Below, piece after piece: positions 44,701-64,000 of a stretch of 64,000 nucleotides of DNA. The stretch's first letter is position 1. Each line of letters starts with the position of its first letter. The translations under genes and the position numbers were made by a program. This DNA comes from Pomphorhynchus laevis (Eukaryota > Acanthocephala > Palaeacanthocephala > Echinorhynchida > Pomphorhynchidae), in NCBI GenBank assembly GCA_012934845.2, contig WNNJ02000950.1, forward strand, positions 124,001 to 188,000, read 5' to 3'. The notes beneath the pieces are model-generated. The model did not search any database and was not told the DNA's origin. It worked only from the letters and a program-made list of their open reading frames with translations.

Positions 44701-45589
44701 TCAAACCTTTTTTATCAATTACATTTTATTTCGTTTTTATATAATTTATTTTTATTTAATTTTATCATATTTATGTTACGTATTTTATTTTTATCTTTTA
44801 ATTCTTTTTGCGTTTTCTAATGCATAATATTATAAACGTTCTCTTTTGATAATTGTTTTCACTCCTCATGACAGTCAATAATTTGATCATTAAGCCAATT
44901 TTGATCATGTAATTTCAATTTTTGTACTTTAACAAGACAGAAATGTAGCAGCTATCTGTAAGATAGTGATTTTGTTCAACGGATGTAGTGTTTTCATTTT
45001 TAAATAGAAATGCGAAAAATGCTTATTCGACTTTTGAAAACAATATTGTGATCATCGTCAAATATCATCAATATGAACTATCAGTAAAAACACGTAGTCT
45101 GCATTTTGTTGGAGAACTTTCTTTTTTTACGATGAAAATTTTTTACTTTTATTAACTGATTAAGCAAGATAATGATTATAATTTTTATTGAAATCGTATC
45201 TTCTATAGCTAACTGATATCATCATCAGGATTAAATAGGTTTAATATAATCGTTATCATCATATAATATGATGTAACTGATATTATAATCGTGTTTTATA
45301 AAATTTTATCATGATGATAGCAGTAATCTATCGAACATTCGATTTCAATACAAATACTATTCATTCTCTTTGACCAGTTGATAACTTTATGAGTGAACAA
45401 GAAATTTATATTTTTTTACTTCTGTACATTTCATTCATTATATCGTGATTTGTTATAAAGCTTTAACGGCCACCTAATTATTAGATTATCATTTATGGGC
45501 TAAAAATATTGTTCAATATCTATCGATTTTCTTCTCTCCGTTTAGTAGTTTAAACAGCGCGTCTTTAATAATGTTAAAATTTCAATTTC
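44701..45589. other. AT-rich region upstream of AARS
   Basis: About 890 bp of AT-rich sequence without a conserved reading frame. Several short ATGATATCA-like palindromic pieces occur near 45,220-45,330. The AARS promoter and any 5' noncoding exon should lie here or further left, but I cannot place a transcription start. Confidence 0.4.
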
Positions 45590-45607
45590 AGATTTCCGTG
45601 GTCATTT
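45581..45607 (+). promoter_or_regulatory. Acceptor-like site and short leader before the AARS start
   Basis: TTCAATTTCAG ends at 45,591, sixteen bases before the ATG at 45,608. It looks like a normal 3' splice site. It could end a 5' UTR intron or accept a trans-spliced leader; the sequence alone cannot tell. Confidence 0.45.
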
Positions 45608-62722
<17,115 letters not shown>

Positions 62723-64000
62723 GTAAGCATTTGCACCAAAATGTTTCCATCAATAGTTATTAATTAAATAATTTAATTAAGCTATATTGAATGCTTAAAG
62801 CATTTCGAGTTGAACGTTTGTGCAAAACGTTCCGTAGTTAGATTTTTATAAACGCAATCTATAAGAATGGAGTAAAACGTAATATCGATTAGAGTGAATA
62901 ATAATATTTATTTTTCATGAACAGCATTGGATTATTCTATTAAAGTTTAGTTTAAAATATAGTCATTCCCTATATATAGACACGAGTAATTTATTGTAGA
63001 AAAATTATAGCTCTAGCTATCGACGATAACGTCCTTATCAAGCAAAAATAGAATAACACAACAACCATATATACAAAACACTAATACGAAAGAATATCAT
63101 TTTATTTCGGTCATGATAGGTAATTGGAGTTTCAGATTGCATTTGTTGCAAGGCATTGGATGTGGCTTATTGAGAATATATGGATTCCTTGATCAATCTC
63201 CTCGATAGGTCGTTCTCATAACAAAAGTTTGAACATCGTCGAAGTTAATATTGTGATCCTAATCACGTACGTGATTAAATATCGCAGTGCACATCACCGC
63301 GTTTAACGGCATATTGTGTTGTTTGCTTTTTCGATCAACTCATGTGATGTTTGCAACACATACGAGTAACTGCAATCGCAACATGATATACAGTAAACTT
63401 GTCAACGAAAATTACCTTTATTTTCTACGATAAATAGCTCCTGTCTATAATGCTTATCAATCACAATAAAGTTCATTTTGACACGAAATCAAATCTTTAT
63501 CATGTATAAGTGATGATTTAAATTAAGTGATGAAGGCCAACTGATCGAAACGTTTTAAAACTAAGAATTTTTTAGTGATTCTTTAATTGAGACATTATCT
63601 TTTTCTGGAAATCGTAATATAATCTCAAATCACTGTGTTCTATTGTTAAAAGACTTTAGACGGAATAAATGAGCATAGCTATGTTTATAGATATATCATA
63701 GATATAATCAGTTTTGTCGTTATAGTACGCCAATATCTTTGCTCATATGAATAACATGTCATTTATGATAAAATAAGCATAAGGAATGTTAAAATTTAAT
63801 CAAATGTTTTCATAATGTCGAAATTCACACGAACCTCCGGAATTTAAAATGTCTTCGCTAACACGTAAATGAATTAGAAAATTAAATGAATGCATTTCAA
63901 ACATAAAAATGATTTTATATTTAAACATAAAAAACCAATACATCGCAAAAAGAAGATCTAATAATTACACTCAGTATCACACAATTACCCATTACTTTCT
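62723..64000 (+). other. AARS intron 9, start only
   Basis: The intron opens with GTAAGC at 62,723. No exon matching the C-terminal (C-Ala) domain can be found before the window ends, so the gene continues to the right. The only recognisable content is the Penelope fragment at 63,140-63,480. Confidence 0.6.
63140..63480 (-). mobile_element. Penelope-like GIY-YIG endonuclease fragment in AARS intron 9
   Basis: On the minus strand VYCISCCDCSYSYVLQTSHEL (two overlapping parts, 63,398-63,335) resembles the VYxIPCxDCxxxYIGQTGREL signature of the Penelope GIY-YIG domain. It is followed by AVKRGDVHCDIFNHV and DHNINFDDVQTFV (63,305-63,220), the usual His-rich continuation. Stops lie between the parts. 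It may come from the same lineage as the RT fragment at 59,650, though its orientation is opposite. Confidence 0.6.

Noticed and set aside
63120-63190. A tenth AARS exon after TTTCAG at 63,135
   Set aside because: The translated sequence does not resemble the C-terminal AARS domain and belongs to the Penelope fragment on the other strand.

Overview
The window is a piece of an animal nuclear genome. The host DNA is AT-rich, the one clear host gene is split by GT-AG introns, and the repeats are metazoan non-LTR retrotransposons, Penelope-like elements and DNA transposon remnants. I cannot name the species. An invertebrate is likely, given the mixture of CR1-like, L2-like, R2-like (RLE-type) and Penelope elements; this is inference.

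Positions 1-44,700 are a graveyard of transposable elements with no host gene that I can support. From the left: two and a half degenerate copies of an RLE-type LINE (1-6,825); a CR1 3' end on the minus strand (6,838-7,640); a Penelope-like element (7,641-9,615); an L2 copy of subfamily 2 (9,616-11,740, minus); a long CR1 copy with ORF1 and ORF2 (11,890-16,140, minus) carrying a Penelope fragment; an 18-bp minisatellite (16,308-16,602); more L2 and CR1 pieces (16,603-26,100); a Penelope piece split by a small foldback MITE (26,215-26,640); and a nest of L2 subfamily-1 copies inside one another (27,013-34,612). Then come a 13-bp minisatellite with about 45 near-perfect units and an L2 copy inserted in its older flank (34,890-36,990), a CR1 copy with an uninterrupted 898-codon ORF2 (37,922-40,618), and another L2 subfamily-2 copy (41,456-44,700).

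From 45,608 to the right edge lies the host gene for cytosolic alanyl-tRNA synthetase, plus strand. Nine exons can be placed and give 846 codons with consistent phases. They cover the catalytic core, the tRNA-recognition region, the editing domain and the start of the C-terminal linker; the last part of the protein lies beyond the window. Its introns range from 58 nt to about 5 kb. They contain a 157-bp near-perfect palindrome (intron 2), an unexplained GC-rich block (intron 3), an antisense hAT-like transposase remnant (intron 6) and two Penelope fragments in opposite orientation (introns 7 and 9).

The most interesting signals are at the level of elements. The LINE families have conserved 3'-terminal hairpins, with compensatory change in the L2 case. 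The L2 nest allows relative dating of insertions. The RLE-type LINE carries a Cys-rich N-terminal module. No cellular system beyond the AARS gene and these mobile elements is visible.
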